Assembly: GCF_018638295.1 (NCBI RefSeq)
Contig: NZ_JABTTS010000030.1
Span: forward strand, 93,805 to 135,882
Length of the DNA: 42,078 nucleotides
Origin: Streptomyces sp. CHD11
GTDB taxonomy: Bacteria; Actinomycetota; Actinomycetes; Streptomycetales; Streptomycetaceae
Direction of reading: 5' to 3'
The notes beneath the pieces are model-generated. The model made no database searches. It was not told where the DNA came from and saw nothing but the letters and a program-made list of their open reading frames with translations. Of this stretch, positions 33,326 through 40,765 are shown piece after piece. Position 1 is the stretch's first letter; each line of letters opens with the position of its first letter. The position numbers and the translations under genes were made by a program.

Positions 33326-35603
33326 ACAGCCGCCCGCCCGCGGGTGCGCCGGTTCCGGCAGGTGCCTGGTCCTCCTGGACCAGGGCGCGGGCCAGACAGG
33401 GGTTCGCTGTGAAGCGGACCGGGAGACCCAGTGCTCCGGTGGCGACGGTCAGGGTCACCGCGTAGGAGTCCACCGCGCGGCGGACGTTGGGGGCGTCCAG
33501 GCCCGCGCCGGTCACGATGCGGTCGAGGTCGACGTACGCGGAGCGGACGATCTCCAGTCGGCGGTACGCCTGCCAGTCGTTCCGCCAGTCCCGGGTGTAC
33601 TCGGATGGCAGCCGGCGCTCCCAGCGGCTGAACATCCGGTCACGGATCTCCGGGCGGGTCGGGGTGAGGTGCATGTGCCGGACCAGGTCGTAGAGGGGGT
33701 CGCCGATCAGGGCCATCTCCCAGTCGATGATGGTCAGCGCGTAGGGGTCGTCACGGCGTACCAGGTTCCACGGGTTCAGGTCGCCGTGCAGCAGGGACGG
33801 CTCACGGTGGCTCACCTCCTGCCGGGACAGGATCTGGTCCAGTCGCGCGGCGTCCGGCAGACCCAGTCGCCGGGCGAGTTGCCGCGACTTCCTGGGCAGC
33901 TCACGGACGAGACGGACGAGCTGGTCCGTGATCCACCGGTAGAAGCCCCGCTCTCCGGCCAGCGGATCCAACCGCCGGCAGTCCACCCGGGTCAGGGCGC
34001 AGAGCTGGTCCACGAGACCGTCCGCCTCGTGCGGCAGCAGCCCGTTCACGGGGTGGTTCGGAGGGCGGCCGATGTCCTGCGGGCCCACGTAGGTGTGGAT
34101 GACGAAGCGGTCATGGGGGTAGCTCTCGCCCAGGGCCAGCGCTCTCGGCGCGGCCACGGCGACGGGGGCCTCCTCGATGCCGCGCAGCACGGCGTGTTCG
34201 CTGAGGAACCGCGGCTCCCTCCGGCACACTTCGGGCAGTCTGCGCCGTACGACGACAGGCTGGTCGACGCCCTGGACCCGCACCACGGTGTTGAGGTGAG
34301 CGGTGCCCTTGAAGACCCGTCCCGCCGGCGCCGCGCCCTCCACCGCGAGGGCGCCCAGGACGGCGGCCTCCGGGAAGTCCTCGGGCAGCGGCAGCCGCCG
34401 GTCCTGCCGCCAGCCGAAAGCCGGGTCCGCGGGACCGCGGCCGCCGCTGCCCCCGCCACGGCGGGACGTCAGCCAGCGGAACAGCGCGCCCTCGATCTCA
34501 CGCGCCCCGGGCACACTCCGCAGCCGCAGCGGTACGGCGGCCGCCGCCAGCGCCCGGCCCACCTCCGCCGTCGCCTCGTCCAGGTTCTTCTGGGAGAACG
34601 CGGAGAACGATTGCTCCAGATTCCGGGCGGCCCGTATCACGTCCGGGAAGACGGACTGCGCCCGCTCGAAGGCCAGGTAGTGACCGAGGTCCTTCGCCAG
34701 TCCGTTGACGGCGGCGGGGCGAACGCGCCGCATGGCCTCCTCCCACGCGTCGATCACCTCCGGCCACTGGTGGTCCGGGTACCGCATGCGCACCAGATGG
34801 GTCGCCAGGTCGTGCAGCGGGTCGCCGTAGGTCGCCAGCTCCCAGTCGACGCAGACGAGCGGGAGCGTGCCGCCGCAGGAGACGATCAGGTTGTCGCGGT
34901 GCAGGTCGGCGTGGAGGAGGCTGTACGGCCGCCGCGCCATCACGGGTGCCCGCTCGGCCAGCCTGACCAAGGCGTCCTCCGGGATACCCAGTGCCGCGAA
35001 CAGTCCACCGAAGACGGCCCGATTGGACTGCCGGATCTGCTGGTCCGCCAACCGCGCGAGCGTCCGCAGAAAGCCCTGGCTGTCGGTGTCGTTGCGGGGC
35101 CAGCCGGCCGGCAGCGGAGGCAGCGCGCTGCGCCGCACCTGGGCCATCTGGGCGAGCAGCCCGGCCAGCGCCTTGATGAGCAGCGTGTCCACGGGCTTCC
35201 CGATCCCGCAGACGCTGGACAGCGGTACGCCTTCCACATGGCTGTGGATGGCGAAACCGGCCCCCTTGGCGAGGCACCGCGGCACATGCGGCAGGATCCC
35301 CTCGACCGCGCCGAGGATCTCGTCCTCGTCGTCCCAGGTCCTGATCACGACCGGCACAACGTCGGACCGGCGGATCCGCACGGTCACGGGGGTTCCGGGC
35401 TCACGTCCGAGCAGCCGCGCCTCCGGCTCGGTCAGCGGGAGCACGTAGTTCCGGTTGTGGTGTCCGCTGCTGGCCACACCGCGCCGGGTGGCGAGTCCCA
35501 CGAAGTCCCGGAGCCGGACGCCGGGCGCGGCGGGTCCCCCGAGGGCGGGTCGGGGAACAGGTGGTGCGCCCACTGGCCGCTCCGGGAGGTACGAGGGGGT
35601 CAC
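33309..35603 (-). CDS. Tandem APH/choline-kinase-like phosphotransferase, two domains
   Basis: A 764-residue cytoplasmic protein made of two aminoglycoside-phosphotransferase-fold kinases. Domain 1 (about 30-360): N-lobe HHNRNYVLPL and VTVRIRR, catalytic loop HADLHRDN (H231, D233, N238) and Mg-binding VDWE (D253). Domain 2 (about 405-740): N-lobe HLNTVVRV and PVVVRRRL, catalytic loop HGDLNPWN (H606, D608, N613) and IDWE (D627). Both catalytic sets are intact, so neither half looks like a dead pseudokinase. Gly-rich linker about 381-392. GTG at 35603 has no SD; TACCTT five bases upstream suggests a leaderless transcript. Lies downstream of devA-devB on the same strand. Substrate unknown: a small-molecule hydroxyl is most likely. 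Confidence 0.88.
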   Translation of the reverse strand: MTPSYLPERPVGAPPVPRPALGGPAAPGVRLRDFVGLATRRGVASSGHHNRNYVLPLTEPEARLLGREPGTPVTVRIRRSDVVPVVIRTWDDEDEILGAVEGILPHVPRCLAKGAGFAIHSHVEGVPLSSVCGIGKPVDTLLIKALAGLLAQMAQVRRSALPPLPAGWPRNDTDSQGFLRTLARLADQQIRQSNRAVFGGLFAALGIPEDALVRLAERAPVMARRPYSLLHADLHRDNLIVSCGGTLPLVCVDWELATYGDPLHDLATHLVRMRYPDHQWPEVIDAWEEAMRRVRPAAVNGLAKDLGHYLAFERAQSVFPDVIRAARNLEQSFSAFSQKNLDEATAEVGRALAAAAVPLRLRSVPGAREIEGALFRWLTSRRGGGSGGRGPADPAFGWRQDRRLPLPEDFPEAAVLGALAVEGAAPAGRVFKGTAHLNTVVRVQGVDQPVVVRRRLPEVCRREPRFLSEHAVLRGIEEAPVAVAAPRALALGESYPHDRFVIHTYVGPQDIGRPPNHPVNGLLPHEADGLVDQLCALTRVDCRRLDPLAGERGFYRWITDQLVRLVRELPRKSRQLARRLGLPDAARLDQILSRQEVSHREPSLLHGDLNPWNLVRRDDPYALTIIDWEMALIGDPLYDLVRHMHLTPTRPEIRDRMFSRWERRLPSEYTRDWRNDWQAYRRLEIVRSAYVDLDRIVTGAGLDAPNVRRAVDSYAVTLTVATGALGLPVRFTANPCLARALVQEDQAPAGTGAPAGGRLFSAGR

Positions 35604-35722
35604 ATCTGAAGGTAGGCACGCGGCCTCCCCTCCCGCATGCGGAGTGCCGCGTGCGGGACCACGTCGGGGCGCGGTGTCACCCGTCTGCCCGACGCCGTGG
35701 AAGCCCGTTCGAGTCGGCTGAT

Positions 35723-35736
35723 GTACCCCTGGGTAC
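35723..35736. promoter_or_regulatory. Perfect palindrome upstream of the tandem kinase gene
   Basis: GTACCC-CT-GGGTAC is exact, 120 bases upstream of the kinase GTG in the 265-bp gap between devB and the kinase. Candidate operator; could also be a small hairpin at the end of the devB transcript. Confidence 0.4.
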
Positions 35737-35868
35737 GAACGGAGGCGAGCGCTTGCTCAATCGGTGCGCGAATGGTAGCGCATGCCGGTCGAACCACCAG
35801 CGATCAGCATGACGCGAGCGGCCCGCTTCCCGCGCGGTCCGCCCGCTCGCCCCCGCCCTGCTGACAGG

Positions 35869-36654
35869 TCAGGCCTGACGCAGTTCGCGGACCAGCCGGA
35901 GGACGGGCTCCAGGGAGCCGACGACGGTGCCGGCGCCCGCGTCGCTCAGCAGCTTGCCCTTCTGCTCGTTGCGGGCGTAGCCGAGGAACGGTACGCCGGC
36001 CGCCCGCGCGGCGAGCAGATCGGACGGGGTGTCGCCGATCATCAGGGCGGCGGCGGGGGCGGCGCCGATCGCGTTCAGGGCGCGGTGGATGCAGTGGGGG
36101 TGGGGTTTGAGGTGGTTCAGTTCCTGGGTGCGGCCGTAGAAGTGGGGGGTGAAGCAGGGCACGAGGCCGCGGGAGGCGAGGTACCCGCGCACCACACGGG
36201 GGGAGTTGTTGGTGGTGATGGCCAGGCGGATGCCGACCGCGGTCAGGGTACGGATCAGCGGATCGGCGTACGGGGTCGGCATGGCGGAGGCGGTGGCCCG
36301 CAGCTCCTCCTGGGTCAGCCGCTCCTCCAGTTCCGCGACGAGATCGCTGCCGGGGTGCCGGCGGTCGACGGCGCGCAGGACGACATGCGGGTCCAGGGAC
36401 TCGCGTTCGTCGTCCGTGAGCAGCCCGTGCAGACCTCGCCCCTCCAGCCAGGACGCCAGATCGCCTGCCACCCGCTCCGCGGAGTGGCCCGCGAACAGGC
36501 GGCAGATGGGGCCGTCGAAGTCCCACAGCACGACGCGGGCGTTTCCGATCAGGTCCCGCAGGTCACTCGGTTCCGGCTCCGGCTCCGGTTCCGGTTCCGG
36601 TTCTGTCCAGGTCTCGGCCTTCACCGCATCGGTCCGTGTCGTCTCAGAAGTCAC
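35869..36654 (-). CDS. devB: HAD-superfamily hydrolase DevB
   Basis: A 261-residue HAD-IA phosphatase-like protein. Motif I VVLWDFDGP (nucleophile D45, acid D47), motif II AITTNNS, motif III Lys in LKPHPHC and motif IV MIGDTPSDLLAA are all present; a helical cap lies between motifs I and II. It begins with a (Glu-Pro)6 stretch at 18-29. The GTG at 36654 shares one base with the devA stop (TAGTG), so translation is coupled. In S. coelicolor devA and devB form an operon required for aerial development; the physiological substrate is not known to me. Confidence 0.85.
   Translation of the reverse strand: MTSETTRTDAVKAETWTEPEPEPEPEPEPSDLRDLIGNARVVLWDFDGPICRLFAGHSAERVAGDLASWLEGRGLHGLLTDDERESLDPHVVLRAVDRRHPGSDLVAELEERLTQEELRATASAMPTPYADPLIRTLTAVGIRLAITTNNSPRVVRGYLASRGLVPCFTPHFYGRTQELNHLKPHPHCIHRALNAIGAAPAAALMIGDTPSDLLAARAAGVPFLGYARNEQKGKLLSDAGAGTVVGSLEPVLRLVRELRQA
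36569..36604. repeat. Hexamer repeat coding (Glu-Pro)6 in devB
   Basis: Six tandem hexamers GGTTCC or GGCTCC encode Glu-Pro pairs on the minus strand near the DevB N-terminus. Unit gains or losses would keep the frame, so the length is likely to vary between strains without inactivating the protein. Confidence 0.8.
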
Positions 36655-37535
36655 TAGGAGAGTGTCAGGTCCGACGTGATGGTTTCCCAGAGGGCGTCGA
36701 ACCACTTCTGTGATTCCTCCACGAACGCCTCGTCCCGCTGGCCCGCCTGTTTGAGGTAGGAGAAGAGCAGCGAGGTCGAGCCCAGGACGTCGTACATCTC
36801 CAGGGTGCGGCTCTCCCACTCCTCCTCGCGCCGCGTGAGCATGTAGTAGCCGAGCAGCGCCTCGTCCCCGTTGAGGAGGTACAGCTTCACGGGCGGGGTG
36901 AAGGGCAGCGCGCGGAACGAGACGCGTACGTCGATGCCGTGGGTGGCGCGCAGGGCGAGGAGGTTGTGCTGGAGCACGCGGGCCTGGGCGTTGCGCATCG
37001 CCAGCCAGCGCTCGTGCACCGGGTTCTCGCCGCCGTCGGCTTCGACGGGGACCGGGAAGGCCAGGTTGATGGAACGGGAGGGCAGGAGGATGCGTACGTC
37101 GACCGAGTCGGGGCGGATACGGCCCTCGTGAATGTGCCGGACCGGTTCGCTGAGCGCCAGCATGAGGCTTTCGGAGGTCAGGCAGAGCGCGTCGATCCGC
37201 ACCCGGCCCGTCTCGAAGGCGCTCGCCAGGCGCGGCGCCAGGGCCACCATCGTCGGCTGGGGTTCCTCGCGGGCGGCCTGGGCGGGGGCGGGGTTCGCGA
37301 TCCTCGGCGGGCTGCCCTTGCTGACGTTGCTGAGCAGGCCGTCGTCCTGGAGGGCGCGCAGCGCCTGACGGACGGTGCCGCGCTCGACACCGAACTCCTC
37401 GGCCAGCTCGGCCTGCGTGGGCAGCCGGTCGCCCGCCTTGAGCTCACCGGCCCGGATACGGTCCCGCAGGATGTCGGCGATCTCCTGCGGGGTGAGCCTG
37501 CTGCTGCCGTTCACTGCCACGTTCTCCTGGGTCAC
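36654..37535 (-). CDS. devA: GntR-family developmental regulator DevA
   Basis: A 293-residue regulator. Winged HTH about 15-80 (RLPTQAELAEEFGVERGTVRQALRALQDDGLL) and a roughly 200-residue C-terminal domain specific to the DevA subfamily, with LLPSRSINLAFPVPVE, ALRATHGIDVRV, RALPFTPPVKLYLLNG and WFDALWETITSDL; I do not see an FCD or UTRA domain. In S. coelicolor DevA is needed for proper aerial hyphae and sporulation. Start: GTG 37535 lies six bases after TAGCGT with no SD, implying a leaderless mRNA; TTG 37541 and GTG 37514 (after AGGAG) are alternatives. First gene of devA-devB; divergent from a small membrane-protein gene. About half its residues match the neighbouring DevE. Confidence 0.9.
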   Translation of the reverse strand: MTQENVAVNGSSRLTPQEIADILRDRIRAGELKAGDRLPTQAELAEEFGVERGTVRQALRALQDDGLLSNVSKGSPPRIANPAPAQAAREEPQPTMVALAPRLASAFETGRVRIDALCLTSESLMLALSEPVRHIHEGRIRPDSVDVRILLPSRSINLAFPVPVEADGGENPVHERWLAMRNAQARVLQHNLLALRATHGIDVRVSFRALPFTPPVKLYLLNGDEALLGYYMLTRREEEWESRTLEMYDVLGSTSLLFSYLKQAGQRDEAFVEESQKWFDALWETITSDLTLS

Positions 37536-37547
37536 GACCAAACGCTA
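37536..37547 (-). promoter_or_regulatory. Leaderless-type devA promoter -10 element
   Basis: On the minus strand TAGCGT is followed by six bases and GTG. The surrounding AAGTTGTAGCGTTTGG is matched at devE by AAGTTGTAGGGTTTGG, 15 of 16 identical, at the same distance from the GTG. Conservation in a duplicated control region supports function. Confidence 0.65.
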
Positions 37548-37593
37548 CAACTTCGATCCATCTAACGGGAGTTGTTTGAAAGTTGTTTCCGAG

Positions 37594-37637
37594 TGGCAAC
37601 CAAGTAGAGACAAGTGCTGCATAGTTGGTTGCCAACT
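37594..37637. promoter_or_regulatory. devA operator region with dev-type palindrome
   Basis: AGTTGG-TTG-CCAACT at 37623-37637 matches the 15-bp palindrome at devE in 13 of 15 positions. In addition TGGCAACCAA (37594-37603) is an exact inverted copy of TTGGTTGCCA (37625-37634), giving two half-sites 31 bases apart. Located between the divergent devA and small membrane-protein genes; the likely ligand is DevA and/or DevE. Confidence 0.7.
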
Positions 37638-37674
37638 CCGTCAGGTTGGTGTCACCGCTAAGGGGGGAAACACC

Positions 37675-37863
37675 ATGCAGTTCCTCACTCTGGTCTCCGC
37701 GGTCCTCATCATCACCGTCCAGCAGCTCGTCGAGTGGAGGTTCGGGGTGGCCGGCCTGATCGGCCTGCTGATGCTCACCCTGGGCATCAGGGCCAACCGT
37801 CCGGGCATCAGCTCCGCCGGGGCGGTGCTGCTCGCGCTGCTGGTGTCGAGACCCGCCCTGTGA
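37675..37863 (+). CDS. Small membrane protein paired with devA
   Basis: A 62-residue protein with two hydrophobic segments (about 1-18 and 26-56) around QQLVEWRFGVAGLIG. The ATG at 37675 has AAGGGGGGAAA upstream. It is clearly a paralogue of the protein at 38986: both share the pattern QLV-W-(R/K)-(F/Y)-G--G-I, LT-GI-A, S--GAV-L--LL. Each is divergent from a DevA-type regulator. It corresponds in position to the small gene between devE and devA in S. coelicolor. Role unknown. Confidence 0.8.
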   Translation: MQFLTLVSAVLIITVQQLVEWRFGVAGLIGLLMLTLGIRANRPGISSAGAVLLALLVSRPAL

Positions 37864-37897
37864 GAGGCCGCCCCGGCCCGGACACCCGGGGGAGACG

Positions 37898-38806
37898 TCA
37901 GCTCGTGAGCACCAGCTCCGAACTGATGGTCTCCCACAGTGCGTCGAACCACAGGTGCGACTGCTCCACGAACGTGGTGTCGCGCAGGCCGGGACCCTGC
38001 CCGAAGGCGAACAGCATGGACCGTACGCCCTGGGCGTCGTACATCTCCAGGCTCCTCTGGTCGATCAGCGCCTCACTGCGGGCCACCGTGTAGTAGGCGA
38101 ACAGCGCCTCCACGTTGTTCAGCAGATACAGCTTCACCGGCGGGGTGAAGGGCAGCGCGCGGAACCGCACCCGTACGTCGATGCCGTGCGTCGCACGCAG
38201 GGCCTGCAGCTGGTGACGGAGCACCTGGCCCTGGGCGTTGCGCATCGACAGCCAGCGGGCGTGCAGCGGCCCTCCGGTGCCGTCGTGCCCCTTGACCGGC
38301 ACCGGGAAGGCCAGGTCGATGTCCCGGCTGGGCAGCAGGACCCGCACGTCGACCTTGGCCGGTTTCAGTCGCCCCGCGTGGATCTGGCGCAACGGCTCCC
38401 CCATGGCGAGGGTCAGGGAGATGGCGGTCAGGCAGACGGCGTCGATCTCGACGTGCTCCGCCTCGAAGGCCGCGGCGATCCTGGGAGCGAGGGCGACCGT
38501 GGTGGGCAGCGGGGGTGCGGCGGGGCCGGCCCGACCCCCGACGGGGCGGTCGGCGACGGTCGCCGGAGCACCCTTGGAGACGTTGGTGAGCAACTGCTCG
38601 GACTGCAGAACGCGCAGCGCCCGGCGTATCGCGGGGCGCTCCACACCGAACTCGGCGGCGAGCCGGGCCTGCGTGGGGATGCGCTCGCCCGGTCGCAGCG
38701 CACCGGTCCGGATCCGTGCGCGCAGTTCATCGGCCACCTCGTGATGGGTCCGCTGTGGCCGCTGCGACGTATCCCGCGCCTTGACGGAGGCATGTTCCGG
38801 ATCCAC
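37898..38806 (-). CDS. devE: GntR-family developmental regulator DevE (DevA paralogue)
   Basis: A 302-residue DevA-subfamily regulator: winged HTH (about 22-85; RIPTQARLAAEFGVERPAIRRALRVLQSEQLL) and the same specific C-terminal domain as DevA (LLPSRDIDLAFPVPVK, LRATHGIDVRVRFRALPF, WFDALWETISSEL). GTG 38806 is chosen because TAGGGT lies exactly six bases upstream, as at devA. In S. coelicolor devE mutants also have an aerial-development phenotype. No downstream hydrolase is coupled to it; the small membrane-protein gene of the devA unit follows in convergent orientation. Confidence 0.88.
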   Translation of the reverse strand: MDPEHASVKARDTSQRPQRTHHEVADELRARIRTGALRPGERIPTQARLAAEFGVERPAIRRALRVLQSEQLLTNVSKGAPATVADRPVGGRAGPAAPPLPTTVALAPRIAAAFEAEHVEIDAVCLTAISLTLAMGEPLRQIHAGRLKPAKVDVRVLLPSRDIDLAFPVPVKGHDGTGGPLHARWLSMRNAQGQVLRHQLQALRATHGIDVRVRFRALPFTPPVKLYLLNNVEALFAYYTVARSEALIDQRSLEMYDAQGVRSMLFAFGQGPGLRDTTFVEQSHLWFDALWETISSELVLTS

Positions 38807-38818
38807 AGCCAAACCCTA
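38807..38818 (-). promoter_or_regulatory. Leaderless-type devE promoter -10 element
   Basis: TAGGGT on the minus strand, six bases before GTG 38806, in the context AAGTTGTAGGGTTTGG shared with devA. No Shine-Dalgarno sequence precedes the GTG. Confidence 0.65.
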
Positions 38819-38893
38819 CAACTTCTCGCCATCTTCAGGGAGTTCGGCGGAGGGTGGTTATAAGCCTCTTCCAAGTGGAGATAACTAAAAACA

Positions 38894-38908
38894 AGTTGGT
38901 CACCAACT
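38894..38908. promoter_or_regulatory. devE operator, perfect 15-bp palindrome
   Basis: AGTTGGT-C-ACCAACT is an exact palindrome, the counterpart of the one at 37623-37637. Flanking bases are also shared (CCAAGTGGAGA upstream here, CCAAGTAGAGA at devA). Lies between divergent devE and the small membrane-protein gene. Confidence 0.75.
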
Positions 38909-38985
38909 CGCACAACCTGGTCATCCCACTCAGGGGTTGGCCGCCAGGGTGGCGGTTGAGGGCCATGAACCAAGGGGGGACCGCC

Positions 38986-39171
38986 ATGCCGCTCGTCGCC
39001 ATCGCCCTCGCTGCCCTGGCCATCGGATTCGAACAGCTTGTCCAATGGAAATACGGGCCGATGGGCATCATCGCCTTCGTCGCCCTCACCGTGGGCATCA
39101 AGGCACGGAACGCCACGCTCAGCGGCATCGGCGCGGTCATCCTCGTGATGCTGCTCGCCCAGTCCGGCTGA
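38986..39171 (+). CDS. Small membrane protein paired with devE
   Basis: A 61-residue protein with two hydrophobic segments (about 2-17 and 27-58), paralogous to the protein at 37675 (here EQLVQWKYGPMGIIA and LTVGIKARNATLSGIGAV). ATG 38986 follows AAGGGGGGACC, the same unusual G-rich ribosome-binding sequence as its paralogue; an upstream ATG at 38965 is possible. Divergent from devE. Function unknown; a membrane signal or checkpoint peptide for the Dev regulators is only an inference. Confidence 0.78.
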   Translation: MPLVAIALAALAIGFEQLVQWKYGPMGIIAFVALTVGIKARNATLSGIGAVILVMLLAQSG

Positions 39172-39240
39172 CAGCACCGCACCGACCACTGACCGGGCCC
39201 CCATCCGGAGGGGAGCCGGGAGCCCGGCAGAGGGCACTAC

Positions 39241-39293
39241 CAGCACCACCAGCACCACCAGCACCACCAGCACCACCAGCACCATGTGTTCCA
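39241..39293. repeat. Nonamer tandem repeat (CAGCACCAC)
   Basis: Nearly six copies of CAGCACCAC in tandem in the 222-bp gap between the small membrane-protein gene and the Eis-like gene. On the minus strand it could read Val-Val-Leu repeats in a long antisense frame, but that frame overlaps devE and shows no other sign of being a gene. Confidence 0.85.
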
Positions 39294-39393
39294 CCCGCAC
39301 AACAACCACAACCGAACAGCTCGCTACGGATGAGTGCTCACCCGTCGTCGGCGGAAGGAGGAAGCAGCAGGGGCGCGCACAGGGACACAGCGC

Positions 39394-40650
39394 TCAGAAG
39401 ATGTCCGGGCACCACGGTCGCCTGGACGTACGCAGCAGGGCGTCGGCCTGACGGGCGGCGCCCGCTCGTTCTTCCCGCACCCGGCCCAGCGCCGCCAGCC
39501 GCACCGCCGACTCGTCCCCCAGCCACAGCACCGCCAGCTCGGCGACGTCCAGCGTCAGATCGGCGCTCCTGGTGGTCGGCACACAGGACCCGGCCCCGTC
39601 CGCCGACGCCTGAAGCCGGTACCGTCCCCCGGCGAACCCGCCGGCGTCGGCCACCTCCAGCACCAGCGACCCCGCCGCCTGGTACGTCCGCGCCTCCAGG
39701 GCCCGCACGACGTCCAGGATCCGCACCCAGAGCCAGTCCGCCTGGGTGGTCACGGCGGCCGCACGCGGGTCCGGCAGGAAGTGCGGGAGCAGATCGTCGG
39801 GGGCCCGCCAGCCGCTCTTCACCTTCACCACCCAGTCGATCGAGCACAGGTAGTGCCAGAGCGCGCGTTCGGCCGCCGGACTCACCGCGGTCAGCCACTT
39901 CACCCGCACGGTGTTCAACGGCTGTTTGGCATCGCCCCAGTTGTCGTCCGCCGTGTAGGCCACCATGCCCTCGACCTCGCCGCCGGCCGAGCGGTACACC
40001 GCGTAGAACGGCTCGTGGAAGCTCGGGTGGAAGCGCACGGCCCCGGTGGTGACCTTCCACCACAGCTCGTCACGGTCCACGGCACCCGGCAGCTCCCGGC
40101 ACAGCCGCTCGTGCAGCCCGGGACCCAGCGTGCGGACGTCCTCCCCGTCCACCAGATCGATCCGCCCGCCCTCCTCCGGCCCGGACCAGCGCGGGTCGAG
40201 ACCGGCGCGCGGCACGTCGACCGTCCACTCGGCCGCCGAGGTGGCCGGGCCGAAGCCGTAGCGCCCGTAGATCGGGTACTCGGCGGCGATCAGCGTGGCG
40301 ACGACGTCCCCGCGCTCCCTGGCGGCGGCCAGGTCCCGCGCCATCATCCGGGTGAGCAGGCCGCGCCGCCGGTGGGTGGGGGCGACGGTGACGTTGGTGA
40401 CGGCGTCGGCGGGGACGGCCGCCCCGCCGACCACCGTGAGTCGCTGCGCGAAGGAACGGAACGTCGCCACACACCGCCCGCCGTCGAAGGCCCCCACCGT
40501 CCGGCCGGGCGTGAACTGCGCCCGGCGCGCTTCGACGATCTCGTCGGGCAGCGTGGGTTCACGCAGGAACCCGATGTTCAACGCCCGGGTCCAGTCGGCG
40601 AAGCCGGAGTCGGTGACGGGGCGTACGTCGATGGCATCACGGGAGGTCAT
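39394..40650 (-). CDS. Eis-like GNAT acetyltransferase
   Basis: A 418-residue protein from the ATG at 40650 (MTSRDAIDVRP). The N-terminal GNAT domain has the acetyl-CoA site VTNVTVAPTHRRRGLLTRMM (about 90-109), and AEYPIYGRYGFGPAT is the Eis signature. A second degenerate GNAT domain and a C-terminal sterol-carrier-like domain (about 310-405) follow, and the chain ends in CPDIF, supplying the C-terminal carboxylate used as catalytic base in Eis. Members acetylate amines, including aminoglycosides in mycobacteria. Substrate here unknown. Confidence 0.9.
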   Translation of the reverse strand: MTSRDAIDVRPVTDSGFADWTRALNIGFLREPTLPDEIVEARRAQFTPGRTVGAFDGGRCVATFRSFAQRLTVVGGAAVPADAVTNVTVAPTHRRRGLLTRMMARDLAAARERGDVVATLIAAEYPIYGRYGFGPATSAAEWTVDVPRAGLDPRWSGPEEGGRIDLVDGEDVRTLGPGLHERLCRELPGAVDRDELWWKVTTGAVRFHPSFHEPFYAVYRSAGGEVEGMVAYTADDNWGDAKQPLNTVRVKWLTAVSPAAERALWHYLCSIDWVVKVKSGWRAPDDLLPHFLPDPRAAAVTTQADWLWVRILDVVRALEARTYQAAGSLVLEVADAGGFAGGRYRLQASADGAGSCVPTTRSADLTLDVAELAVLWLGDESAVRLAALGRVREERAGAARQADALLRTSRRPWCPDIF

Positions 40651-40765
40651 GGGCTCACGGTAGGTCGGCCGCGCGGCCGGTGTCGACGAGGTTTCCCCGT
40701 CCCCACCGGGGGCGCGGCCGGGCCCCCGGAAACGCCCCCGCCCCCCGTACGTCCCCCGCCGGCAC

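Noticed and set aside
38428..39309. Long minus-strand frame with Val-Val-Leu repeats upstream of devE
   Set aside because: It overlaps devE in another frame and crosses the small membrane-protein gene; the repeat is a nonamer microsatellite and no family features appear.
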